Origin: Actinocatenispora comari
Lineage (GTDB): Bacteria; Actinomycetota; Actinomycetes; Mycobacteriales; Micromonosporaceae
Reading direction: 5' to 3'
DNA length: 64,000 nt
NCBI RefSeq assembly: GCF_017312725.1
Contig: NZ_BOPO01000147.1
Span: forward strand, 1-64,000
The position numbers were made by a program, and so were the translations under genes. Below the pieces are notes generated by a model. It saw only the letters and a program-made list of their open reading frames with translations, ran no database searches and had not been told where the DNA came from. Positions 32,144 through 39,673 of the stretch are shown here, in pieces. The number at the start of each line of letters is the position of its first letter. Position 1 is the first letter of the stretch.

Positions 32144-32962
32144 ATGGGAGTTGCCGCCTCGTACCTGCGCGGGCTGCTGCCGCGGCCGGCCGCCACGAGC
32201 GTGCCGAGCACGGTGGTGCGCCGCGACGACGTCCGGATCGACCCGGCGCACCTGCTGCGCTACGCCCGGGTCTGCGGTTGCACCCTGACCGGGCCGCTGC
32301 CGCCGGCCTACCCGCACCTGCTCGGCTTCGCCCCCGCGCTGACGCTGATGGCCGGCGGCGACTTCCCGTTCCGGCTGCCGGGGCTGGTGCACACCCGCCA
32401 GGTGCTCACCTGGTACCGCCCGGTCGAGGTCGACGAGGCGCTCGACGTCGAGGTGTCCGCGGCGAACCTGGCCGCCCACCACCGCGGCGCCACCATCGAC
32501 GTACTCACCCGGGTACGTGCCGGCGGCGACGAGGTCTGGGTCGGCCGCTCCACCTACCTGAGCCGTTCCGTGCGCCTCCCGTCCACCGGGGACGGTCCGG
32601 CCGAGCCGGACCCCGAGCCGTTGCCGGCGGATGCCTGGTGGCGGCTGCCGGCCGGGCTGGGCCGGCGCTACGCCGCGGTGTCCGGGGACCGCAACCCGAT
32701 CCACCTGTCCGCGCTGACCGCCCGGCCGTTCGGCTTCCGTACCGCGATCGCGCACGGGATGTGGTCGGCGGCGCGCTGCCTGGCGGCGCTGGAGGGACGG
32801 CTGCCCGAGCGCGGCGAGGCCACCGTGTCGTTCCGCCGTCCGGTACGCCTGCCCGGCCGGGTGGGCTTCGGCGCCCGGATCGACGACGCTGCCATCACGT
32901 TCGCCGTGACCGATCCGGCCGACCGGCTGCTGGTCTCCGGCCGGGTCGCGCCCCGGGACTGA
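32144..32962 (+). CDS. MaoC-like (R)-enoyl-CoA hydratase, HtdX-like
   Basis: A 272-residue double-hotdog hydratase/dehydratase. The second half contains the hydratase-2 motif: YAAVSGDRNPIHLSALTARPFGF followed by AIAHGMWSA, with the D and H as catalytic residues. The first half is a hotdog without the motif, as in HtdX (Rv0241c). It hydrates trans-2-enoyl thioesters to (R)-3-hydroxyacyl thioesters, matching the upstream FabG4-like reductase. GAAGGGAA precedes ATG 32144, 58 bp after that gene. Confidence 0.9.
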   Translation: MGVAASYLRGLLPRPAATSVPSTVVRRDDVRIDPAHLLRYARVCGCTLTGPLPPAYPHLLGFAPALTLMAGGDFPFRLPGLVHTRQVLTWYRPVEVDEALDVEVSAANLAAHHRGATIDVLTRVRAGGDEVWVGRSTYLSRSVRLPSTGDGPAEPDPEPLPADAWWRLPAGLGRRYAAVSGDRNPIHLSALTARPFGFRTAIAHGMWSAARCLAALEGRLPERGEATVSFRRPVRLPGRVGFGARIDDAAITFAVTDPADRLLVSGRVAPRD

Positions 32963-32971
32963 CCGCGCCGC

Positions 32972-33640
32972 TCAGCGGGGGCGGGGCCAGTGGGTACCGC
33001 GCAGCAGGTTGTCCAGGCCGAGCCAGGCGAAGTTCATCAGCCGGGCACTGGTGACCTCCGGGTCCTCGTCCGGCCGGGTGACCGACCAGTCGGCGAGCGC
33101 CTCGCAGGCGCCGATCAGGCTGTGTGCCAGCGCCCCGAGGTCGTCGGTGGTGGGCCGGCGCCGGCCGCGCGGGTGGCGCTCGGCGACGGCCCGCTCGATC
33201 AGTACCGTGACGAACTCGACGATGGCCGACCGCAGCGCGGCGACCTCGCCGGCGAACGGTTCGCCGTGCGCCGGTGCCTGCTGGTGCAGCACCCGCCAGG
33301 CGTCCCGGTGCCGCGCGACGACGGCGAAGAACGCGCTCAGCCCGTACCACAGGGCGCGGTCGGGTGGCAGGTCGGCGCCGTGCTCGTCGTCGAGCGCCGA
33401 GACGATCGCGGTGCGCACCCGGTCGGCCTCGCGCTTGATGCAGGCCAGGAACAGCTCTTCCTTGCTGCCCAGGTAGAGGTAGAGCATCGGCTTGGAGATG
33501 CCGGCCCGCTCGGCCACCTCGTCCATCGACGCGGCGTGGAAGCCCTGCCGGGCGAACACGGTCACCGCCGCGTCCATCATCTGCTGCTCGCGCACCGCCC
33601 GCGGCAGCCGCTTGCGTCTGGTGGTCGCCTCCCCGCTCAC
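32972..33640 (-). CDS. TetR-family regulator of the lipid-oxidation island
   Basis: A 222-residue TetR protein. The HTH covers MMDAAVTVFARQGFHAASMDEVAERAGISKPMLYLYLGSKEELF, with recognition helix SKPMLYLYL. The ligand domain is helical with a GLSAFFAVVARHRDAWRVLHQQAP core. GTG 33640 is used although no clear Shine-Dalgarno precedes it; the flanking promoter is crowded by two operator copies. It is divergent from the SCP2/acyl-CoA dehydrogenase genes and convergent with the MaoC gene (9-bp gap). Shared operators at 30504, 33671 and 33687 suggest one acyl-CoA-responsive repressor for the whole island. Confidence 0.92.
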   Translation of the reverse strand: MSGEATTRRKRLPRAVREQQMMDAAVTVFARQGFHAASMDEVAERAGISKPMLYLYLGSKEELFLACIKREADRVRTAIVSALDDEHGADLPPDRALWYGLSAFFAVVARHRDAWRVLHQQAPAHGEPFAGEVAALRSAIVEFVTVLIERAVAERHPRGRRRPTTDDLGALAHSLIGACEALADWSVTRPDEDPEVTSARLMNFAWLGLDNLLRGTHWPRPR

Positions 33641-33670
33641 TCTTGCGAGCTTAGCGGTCCGACCACTAAC

Positions 33671-33702
33671 CTTACTCCGAAGTAGGGTTACTTGTGAGTA
33701 AG
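33671..33702. promoter_or_regulatory. Two adjacent operator copies, TetR/SCP2 promoter
   Basis: CTTACT-CCGA-AGTAGG (33671-33686) and GTTACT-TGTG-AGTAAG (33687-33702) abut with a 16-bp centre-to-centre spacing. Each differs from the perfect palindrome at 30504-30519 by one or two positions in the arms. They lie immediately before the SCP2 Shine-Dalgarno. Confidence 0.7.
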
Positions 33703-33715
33703 TAGGGAGAGATCG

Positions 33716-34162
33716 ATGGTGCTGGATCTGTCCACGGTGGACTTCAGCGGCCTGACCCCGGACGAGTTCGCCCGGATGGTCAAGCAGGCGTCCAAGGGCG
33801 AGCTGGAGGCCGCGATGAGCGGGCCGCACCGGCGCGCGGTGCTCGACGAGGTGTTCGGCCGGATGTCCAGCCGGTTGCGCGCCGAGCGGGCCGGCACGCT
33901 GTCGGCGGTGATCCGGTGGACCATCACCGGCGACCCCGCCGACGAGTACGAGCAGGTCATCGACAACGGCACCTGCACCGTCGGCGCACCCACCGCCGCG
34001 AAGCCCCGGCTGTCCATCACCACCGACCCGGTCTCGTTCCTGAAGCTGGTGTCGGGCAACGCGTCCGGCCCGGCACTGTTCATGACCCGCAAGCTCAAGC
34101 TGGCCGGCGACCTCGCCCTCGGTGCCGGCCTGACCAGCTACTTCGACATCCCGAAGGCCTGA
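33716..34162 (+). CDS. SCP2 sterol-binding-domain protein
   Basis: A 148-residue single-domain protein. The SCP2 fold is indicated by LDEVFGRMSSRLRAERAGTLSAVIRWTITG, VIDNGTCTVGAPTAAKPRLSITTDPVSFLKLVSGN and FMTRKLKLAGDLALGAGLTSYF. SCP2 domains bind sterols, fatty acyl-CoAs or other lipids in the cytosol. AGGGAGAG precedes ATG 33716. The acyl-CoA dehydrogenase gene starts 7 bp after its stop, so they are co-transcribed and the protein may deliver substrate. Confidence 0.92.
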   Translation: MVLDLSTVDFSGLTPDEFARMVKQASKGELEAAMSGPHRRAVLDEVFGRMSSRLRAERAGTLSAVIRWTITGDPADEYEQVIDNGTCTVGAPTAAKPRLSITTDPVSFLKLVSGNASGPALFMTRKLKLAGDLALGAGLTSYFDIPKA

Positions 34163-34169
34163 GGCAGCC

Positions 34170-35378
34170 ATGTTCTCGATGGAGCTGACCGAGGAACAGC
34201 GCGACCTGCGCGACTGGGTGCACGGGTTCGCCGCCGAGGTGGTGCGGCCCGCCGCCGCCGAGTGGGACGAGCGCGAAGAGACCCCGTGGGAGATCATCCG
34301 CGAGGCGGCGAAGATCGGCCTGTACGGGTTCGAGACGATCGCCGAGCTGTGGGCCGACCCGACCGGGCTGTCCATGCCGATCGCCAACGAGGAACTGTTC
34401 TGGGGCGACGGCGGCATCGGCATGTCCATCTTCGGTACCACCCTGGCGGTCGCCGGCATCTTCACCGCCGGCACCCCCGACCAGCTCGCCGAGTGGGTGC
34501 CGGACTGCTTCGGCGACGCCGACGACCCGAAGCTCGCCGCGTACTGCGTGTCCGAACCCGAGGCGGGCAGCGACGTGGGCGCGATGCGTACCCGGGCGCG
34601 CTACGACGAGGCCAGCGACGAGTGGGTGATCAGCGGCCAGAAGGCGTGGATCACCAACGGCGGCATTGCCAACGTGCACGTCGTGATGGCATCGGTCGAC
34701 CCGGAGCTCGGCAGCCGCGGCCAGGCCGCCTTCGTGGTACCGCCGGGCACCGCCGGCGTGGTCTCCACCCGCAAGATCCGCAAGCACGGGCTGCACGCCT
34801 CGCACACCGCCGACGTGTTCTTCGACGACGTCCGGGTGCCGGGCCGGTGCGTACTGGGCGGCAAGGAGAAGCTCGACGCCCGGCTGGCTCGGGCCCGCGA
34901 GGCGCGGGGTGGTCGCGGGCACGCGGCGTTCGGGACGTTCGAGATGAGCCGGCCGACCGTCGGCGCCCAGGCGATCGGCATCGCCCGCGCCGCCTACGAG
35001 TACGCGCTGGACTACGCCGGCACCCGCGAGCAGTTCGGCCGGCCCATCGTCGACAACCAGGCGATCGCCTTCACCCTGGCCGATCTGCGTACCGAGATCG
35101 ACGCGGCCCGGCTGCTGGTGTGGCGGGCCGCCTGGATGGGCCGCAACGACAAGACGTTCGACGCCGCGCAGGGCTCGATGTCCAAGCTGAAGGCCGGGGA
35201 CGTCGCGGTCTGGGCCACCGAACGCGCGATCCAGATCCTCGGTGGCGCCGGCTACAGCCGCGAACACCCGGTCGAACGCATGCACCGGGACGCCAAGATC
35301 TACCAGATCTTCGAAGGCACCGCGGAGATCCAACGCCTGGTCATCGCCCGAGCCCTCACCGGCCGCCACCTCCGCTGA
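34170..35378 (+). CDS. Acyl-CoA dehydrogenase
   Basis: A 402-residue flavoenzyme for the first oxidation step of acyl-CoA. It has the FAD/substrate signature YCVSEPEAGSDVGAM, ITNGGIANVHVVMAS, the C-terminal helical domain with QIALGAGYSREHPVE-like sequence (QILGGAGYSREHPVER) and the catalytic glutamate in FEGTAEIQRLVIARAL. Length is normal for medium/short-chain-type enzymes and shorter than FadE5 (about 611), which accompanies fadA2-fabG4-htdX in mycobacteria. It is co-transcribed with the SCP2 gene. Chain length or sterol side-chain specificity is unknown. Confidence 0.94.
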   Translation: MFSMELTEEQRDLRDWVHGFAAEVVRPAAAEWDEREETPWEIIREAAKIGLYGFETIAELWADPTGLSMPIANEELFWGDGGIGMSIFGTTLAVAGIFTAGTPDQLAEWVPDCFGDADDPKLAAYCVSEPEAGSDVGAMRTRARYDEASDEWVISGQKAWITNGGIANVHVVMASVDPELGSRGQAAFVVPPGTAGVVSTRKIRKHGLHASHTADVFFDDVRVPGRCVLGGKEKLDARLARAREARGGRGHAAFGTFEMSRPTVGAQAIGIARAAYEYALDYAGTREQFGRPIVDNQAIAFTLADLRTEIDAARLLVWRAAWMGRNDKTFDAAQGSMSKLKAGDVAVWATERAIQILGGAGYSREHPVERMHRDAKIYQIFEGTAEIQRLVIARALTGRHLR

Positions 35379-35406
35379 CCCGGGGACTGCGAACGACGGC
35401 GCCGTG

Positions 35407-35442
35407 CGGCGGCCCGGTGCGACGGTGCGCACCGGGCCGCCG
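35407..35442. terminator. Bidirectional terminator hairpin (14-bp stem)
   Basis: Perfect arms 35407-35420 and 35429-35442 with an 8-nt loop lie between the convergent acyl-CoA dehydrogenase and LPVTG protein genes. No T-tract follows. Confidence 0.75.
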
Positions 35443-35454
35443 GTGCCGGGCCGG

Positions 35455-36369
35455 TCAGGACTGGGTGCGCCGCCGCCGGGTCAGGACCAGCACCGCGGCA
35501 CCGCCGCCGAGCAGGGCGAGCGCACCGCCGGCGATCAGGCCCAGCGACGTACCGGTCACCGGCAGGCTGCCGGAGCCGCCGCCGTTGCCGGCCGGGGTGA
35601 GCGACGGCTGCGCCGAGGCGGACGACGACGGCGCGGCGCTGCCGGACTGCGACGGCGACGCGGACGGCGACGTCGGCCCGCCGCTCGGCGACTGCGAGGG
35701 CGACCCGGACGGCGAGCTGCTGGGCGAGGTCGACGGCGGGCACGGCTTGCAGCCGGTGATGTCGCCCGCGTCCGCGTCGGTACCGTCACCGTTGGTCGAC
35801 GCGTCGGTCCAGGTCTGCCCGCCGCAGCTGGCGGTGTGGTACGTCCACTGGTAGGCGCCGCCGGTGATCTGCGCGTCGGGGCCGAAGTAGAGCTTCGGCC
35901 AGTCCGATGTCGACGCCGGCATGCCGGGGCAGTCGGTACCGCGGTCGCCGGTGCCGTGCACGTCGCAGGCGTAGTCGTACCGGTTGCCGACGTTCTTGGT
36001 CGACGGCGGCGTCGCGCTGTCGACGGTCAGCGTGTAGTCGCCGGTCACGGTGCCCTTCACGCCGCGCACCCGGTTGCCCTCGCGCGGCGAGTTCGCCGTC
36101 CCGCCGATGGTCGCGAAGGTGCCCTGGTCGTGCAGCCGCACGGTCCAGGAGCCGTCGGTGTCGCCGGGGGTGATGGTGACCGACCGGTGCAGGTTCAGGC
36201 GCGCCCAGTAGCCGTGGTGGCCACTGTCGACGTCGTTGACGATGTGGACGGTGTCCTTGACGCTGCCGCCGGGGACGCTGCCGCTGGTGTCGGCCAGCGC
36301 GGGCGCCGCGGCGGCGAGGGCGAGCGCGCCCCCCGCGAGCGCGCCGACGGTCAGGGTTCGAATCTTCAA
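35455..36369 (-). CDS. LPVTG cell-wall-anchored surface protein
   Basis: A 304-residue exported protein. Signal peptide KIRTLTVGALAGGALALAAAAPALA is followed by a beta-rich domain of about 190 residues with paired cysteines, a Ser/Pro/Gly stalk, and a C-terminal sorting signal: LPVTG, hydrophobic helix, RRRRTQS. Sortase should link it to peptidoglycan. I use TTG 36369 because AAAGGGAG lies 4 nt upstream and the resulting N-terminus matches that of the LPVTG protein at 62512-63264; an in-frame ATG at 36408 would add 13 charged residues. The ectodomain family was not recognised. Confidence 0.85.
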   Translation of the reverse strand: MKIRTLTVGALAGGALALAAAAPALADTSGSVPGGSVKDTVHIVNDVDSGHHGYWARLNLHRSVTITPGDTDGSWTVRLHDQGTFATIGGTANSPREGNRVRGVKGTVTGDYTLTVDSATPPSTKNVGNRYDYACDVHGTGDRGTDCPGMPASTSDWPKLYFGPDAQITGGAYQWTYHTASCGGQTWTDASTNGDGTDADAGDITGCKPCPPSTSPSSSPSGSPSQSPSGGPTSPSASPSQSGSAAPSSSASAQPSLTPAGNGGGSGSLPVTGTSLGLIAGGALALLGGGAAVLVLTRRRRTQS

Positions 36370-36549
36370 CGGACTCCCTTTCTGGTGAGAGTGCTTCACG
36401 GTCTGCATCGGGCTGGCCAGCTGCGCCGTATCAGCTACCAGGGAGTAGTGGCCGGTCGTCGGTGCCGGCCGCCGATCGGGCCACCGGCGCCATCCGATCG
36501 GAGGAGAAGACCCCGCGGTGGCGTTCGGTGCCGGGCGTCCGGCCCGGGT

Positions 36550-37149
36550 TCAGCGGTGGGCCGGCCAGGCGTGCAGGGCGAGGGCGGCGACGTGGTCGAG
36601 CTGGGTGCGGGGCACGCCGTCGCGCGCCGCCTGGGCGAGGCCGTTGAGCGTGGTCAGCAGGTACCGGGCGAGGGCGGTCGTGTCGGTGTCGGCGGGCAGC
36701 CGGCCGGCGGCGACGTCGGCCCGGATCTTCACCGCGAACGCGGCGCACTTCGCGTTGCGCAGCCGCCGCAACAGCTCGTGCACCTCGGCGTTGCTGGTGT
36801 TCGCGTCGCCGCTGACGACCAGGCAGCCGGCCGGCAGGCCGCGCCGGGTGTACCGGGCCGGACCCTCGCGCAGCACCCGTGCGGCGGCGTCGCGGGCGGT
36901 GGGTTCCTCGGCCAGCGCCCGGTCGATGAAGTCCCCGTACCGGGTGTCGTAGCGGCGCAGCGCCTCGACGAACAGCTGCTGCTTGTCGCCGAAGGCGTGG
37001 TACAGGCTGGGCGCGCCGATGCCGAGCTCGGTGGTCAGATCGCGCATCGAGGTCGCCTCGTAGCCGCGGCGCCAGAACAGCCGGACCGCCTTGTCCAGCG
37101 CGGCGTCCCGGTCGAACGAGCGCGGTCGCCCGCGTGCTGCTGTCGCCAT
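36550..37149 (-). CDS. TetR-family transcriptional regulator
   Basis: A 199-residue regulator with HTH DAALDKAVRLFWRRGYEATSMRDLTTELGIGAPSLYHAFGDKQQLF, the AcrR-like subgroup often next to SDR oxidoreductases. The C-terminal domain includes the PAGCLVVSGD segment frequent in this group. ATG 37149 is preferred; GTG 37155 is two codons upstream. It is divergent from the SDR gene at 37226, and two related palindromes lie between, so it probably represses both. Confidence 0.92.
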   Translation of the reverse strand: MATAARGRPRSFDRDAALDKAVRLFWRRGYEATSMRDLTTELGIGAPSLYHAFGDKQQLFVEALRRYDTRYGDFIDRALAEEPTARDAAARVLREGPARYTRRGLPAGCLVVSGDANTSNAEVHELLRRLRNAKCAAFAVKIRADVAAGRLPADTDTTALARYLLTTLNGLAQAARDGVPRTQLDHVAALALHAWPAHR

Positions 37150-37161
37150 GCCCACATTCTA

Positions 37162-37210
37162 TAGCGAACGTTAGACAATGTGCTACGGTCCTCATCTGTA
37201 ACGACCGTTA
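37162..37210. promoter_or_regulatory. Paired TetR operator candidates
   Basis: TAGCG-AA-CGTTA (37162-37173) and TAACG-AC-CGTTA (37199-37210) are palindromes with 2-bp spacers, 37 bp apart, flanking the divergent TetR and SDR promoters. The second is perfect. Confidence 0.6.
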
Positions 37211-37225
37211 GAGAAAGGGCGGGCC

Positions 37226-37978
37226 ATGGGCAGGCTGGCAGGGCGCACGGCGCTGGTGACCGGGGCGGGCCGGGGGATCGGCCGGGCGATCGCGCGGCGC
37301 CTGGCCGCCGACGGCGCCCGGGTCGGCGTGCACTACGGGACGAGCGCCGACGGGGCGGCGCAGACGGTCGCGGCGATCGAGGCGGCCGGCGGCGAGGCGT
37401 TCCGGTTCGGTGCCGAACTCGGCGTGCCCGGAGACGTCGCGGCGCTGTGGTCGGCGTACGACCGGCACGCGGACGCGGTGGACATACTCGTCAACAACGC
37501 CGGCGTGCTGGGCGGGCGCACGCCGTACGAGCTCCTCGACGCCGCGACCTACGACCACGTCTTCGCGGTGAACACCAGGGCGCCGTTCTTCCTGATCCAG
37601 CAGGGGTTGTCGCGGCTGCGCGACGGCGGCCGGATCGTCAACGTGTCCACCCGGTTCACTCACGGCGCGCGCAACCCGGACCTGCTCGCGTACTCGATGT
37701 CGAAGGCGGCGCTCGACGCGCTCACCGCCACCCTGGCCAAGCAGCTCGGCGGCCGTGGCATCACCGTCAACGCGGTCGGCCCCGGCGCCACCGACACCGA
37801 CATGAACGCGGCCCGGCTGGGTACCGCCGAGGGGCGTGCCGCGATCGCCGCGCTCTCCCCACTGGACCGCGTCGCGGCGCCGGCCGACATCGCCGACGTC
37901 GTGGCGTTCCTGGCCTCCCCGGATGCCCGCTGGGTCACCGGACAGTGGATCGACGCGAGCGGCGGCTCGCTGCTCTGA
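37226..37978 (+). CDS. Short-chain dehydrogenase/reductase
   Basis: A 250-residue classical [19 protein letters not shown] cofactor loop, VNNAGVLGG, catalytic Ser in VNVSTRF and YSMSKAAL with the Tyr-x3-Lys pair, and the common C-terminal [12 protein letters not shown]. The residues after strand 2 ([10 protein letters not shown]) suggest NADP preference, which is weak evidence. GAGAAAGGGCGGGCC precedes ATG 37226. Divergent TetR and paired operators suggest induction by an unknown carbonyl or alcohol compound. Confidence 0.92.
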   Translation: MGRLAGRTALVTGAGRGIGRAIARRLAADGARVGVHYGTSADGAAQTVAAIEAAGGEAFRFGAELGVPGDVAALWSAYDRHADAVDILVNNAGVLGGRTPYELLDAATYDHVFAVNTRAPFFLIQQGLSRLRDGGRIVNVSTRFTHGARNPDLLAYSMSKAALDALTATLAKQLGGRGITVNAVGPGATDTDMNAARLGTAEGRAAIAALSPLDRVAAPADIADVVAFLASPDARWVTGQWIDASGGSLL

Positions 37979-38101
37979 CCCGTACGGGGTGATCGCTGCT
38001 CTGACCGGCACGGTGTGATCGGCCCGACCCGGACCGTGAGGGGGTGGTGCTTCGGGCGGGTCGCGGGGATGGCCCGGCCGGTGGTACGGAAGCATGTCGG
38101 C

Positions 38102-38998
38102 GTGTCGACACAGCAGACGACCCCTCGCCGCGCCGCCCTCCTCGTCGCCGTCGTGCTCGCACTGGCCGGCGCCGGATGCGGACCGACCGCCTCCGGCGCC
38201 GATCCCGGCGCGACCAGCTCGTCGAACGCGGAAGCGTTGGCGCAGTTGGCGAAGCTCACCGTCCGCGCGCCGGCGAGCATGGCCGAGTACCGTCGCGACC
38301 GGTTCGGGCCGGCCTGGGCCGACGTGGACGACAACGGCTGCGACACCCGCGACGACGTACTGGCCCGGGACCTGACCGGGGTGCGCCGGGACTCCGACGG
38401 CTGCACCGTGCTGTCCGGCAGCCTGCACGACCCGTACACCGGCCGTACCATCGCGTTCCGGCGCGGCGTGCGCACCTCGGCGGCGGTGCAGATCGACCAC
38501 CTGGTACCGCTGGCGAACGCGTGGCGCACCGGCGCCCGGAGCTGGACCGCCGACAAGCGGCAGCGACTCGCCAACGACCCGGCGAACCTGCTCGCGGTCG
38601 ACGGTCCGGCGAACGAGTCCAAGGGCGACCAGGACGCCTCCACCTGGCTGCCGCCGGCCGCCGGCTACCACTGCGCGTACGTGGTGGCCCAGGTGCGGGT
38701 GAAGTCCACCTACGGACTGTGGGTGACACGGGCGGAACACGACGCGATCGCCCGCGTTCTGCACGGCTGCGGCGCCGGGTCGCAACCCGGCGCATCGGCT
38801 CCCGGTTCGCCGTCCCCGGGCTCGACGGCTCCGGGTGCGTCGGCGCCGGGTTCGACCGCTCCGGGTTCGGCGGCGCCGACCGTGCATCCCGGGTCCTGGT
38901 GCGGCACACCGGATGCGCGTGGCCGGACCGCCGGCGGTACCGCGATGGTGTGCACCGGCCCGGCCGGTGAGCGACCCCGCTGGCGCACCCCGAACTGA
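38102..38998 (+). CDS. Secreted HNH endonuclease (GmrSD-C/DUF1524-like) lipoprotein
   Basis: A 298-residue exported nuclease-like protein. N-terminal hydrophobic signal RAALLVAVVLALAGAGC could be a lipoprotein signal, though the lipobox is imperfect. The catalytic part has VQIDHLVPLANAWRTGA, then NDPANLLAVDGPANESKGDQD, the D-H and N/K pattern of the DUF1524/HNH fold, with paired cysteines (GCDTRDD, SDGCTVLSG). A Pro/Ser/Gly/Ala linker of PGS-type repeats leads to a short C-terminal module with two cysteines (WCGTPDARGRT, MVCTG). GTG 38102 is chosen for the normal signal-peptide length; ATG 38069 is in frame. Confidence 0.8.
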   Translation: MSTQQTTPRRAALLVAVVLALAGAGCGPTASGADPGATSSSNAEALAQLAKLTVRAPASMAEYRRDRFGPAWADVDDNGCDTRDDVLARDLTGVRRDSDGCTVLSGSLHDPYTGRTIAFRRGVRTSAAVQIDHLVPLANAWRTGARSWTADKRQRLANDPANLLAVDGPANESKGDQDASTWLPPAAGYHCAYVVAQVRVKSTYGLWVTRAEHDAIARVLHGCGAGSQPGASAPGSPSPGSTAPGASAPGSTAPGSAAPTVHPGSWCGTPDARGRTAGGTAMVCTGPAGERPRWRTPN

Positions 38999-39151
38999 GC
39001 GGTCCCCGCCCGGCCGACACCGGTTGTTCCGGGCGTCGCCGCAGGTCGATGCCGGCTTCGCGGTTCTGTCGTACCGGCCGGTTATCGTGACGCGGCAGGC
39101 AAGCACGGCACCGGATCGGTGTCGGGTCGACAGGGAGGGCACACCGCGTCG

Positions 39152-39673
39152 ATGGACGAAACAGAGCCGATTGCGGTCGGCGGGCAGACCGGTGCCGACC
39201 CGGTGCGACGCAGCGGCGCCGTGCTGGTCCGGCCGGTGCCGGTGCGCAAGCTGGCGAAGGTCCCGTTCGTGGAGCTGGCCGACGGGCGGGTGCAGGGCGT
39301 GGTGTCCAGCGGCTCGGACATCGCCCGGGTGTACGTGTCGTCGGTGACGGCGGTCGGGCACGGCCTGAGCTGCAGCACCAACAACAACCGGCCGTGCGGC
39401 GCGCTGCACGGACCGTACCCGTGCAAGCATCTCCGCCTGCTGCTCTCCGAGGCCACCCTGCAGTACGGCCTGCCGCGGGTCGCGCGCTACCTGCGGGTCG
39501 AGGTCGAGCCGGACGGTGACCTGGAGTCCGCGCTCGACCCGCACCACGAGCCGACCCCGGCCGCCACCGTCTTCAGCCGGTTCCTGCGCCACCTGTCCTA
39601 CCTGGAGCTGCCCGAGGTCGCCGAGCCGATGCCGGAACTGCACTGGTTCGGCGGGACGAGGGCGGTCGACTGA
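39152..39673 (+). CDS. SWIM-like zinc-finger protein (MoxR/vWA operon)
   Basis: A 173-residue protein whose core is LSCSTNNNRPCGALHGPYPCKHLRLLL: C-x7-C-x8-C-x-H, a variant of the SWIM pattern CxCx(n)CxH. Around it are basic strands (VRKLAKVPFVELADGRVQG) and a helical tail. SWIM modules bind nucleic acid or protein. CAGGGAGGGC precedes ATG 39152. Its stop overlaps the next start (TGATG at 39671-39675). It is the first gene of a five-gene operon with vWA, MoxR and DUF5682-like proteins, the company kept by SWIM proteins such as YehQ in E. coli. Its small size suggests that the next gene may supply the rest of a split YehQ-like protein, an inference. Confidence 0.72.
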   Translation: MDETEPIAVGGQTGADPVRRSGAVLVRPVPVRKLAKVPFVELADGRVQGVVSSGSDIARVYVSSVTAVGHGLSCSTNNNRPCGALHGPYPCKHLRLLLSEATLQYGLPRVARYLRVEVEPDGDLESALDPHHEPTPAATVFSRFLRHLSYLELPEVAEPMPELHWFGGTRAVD

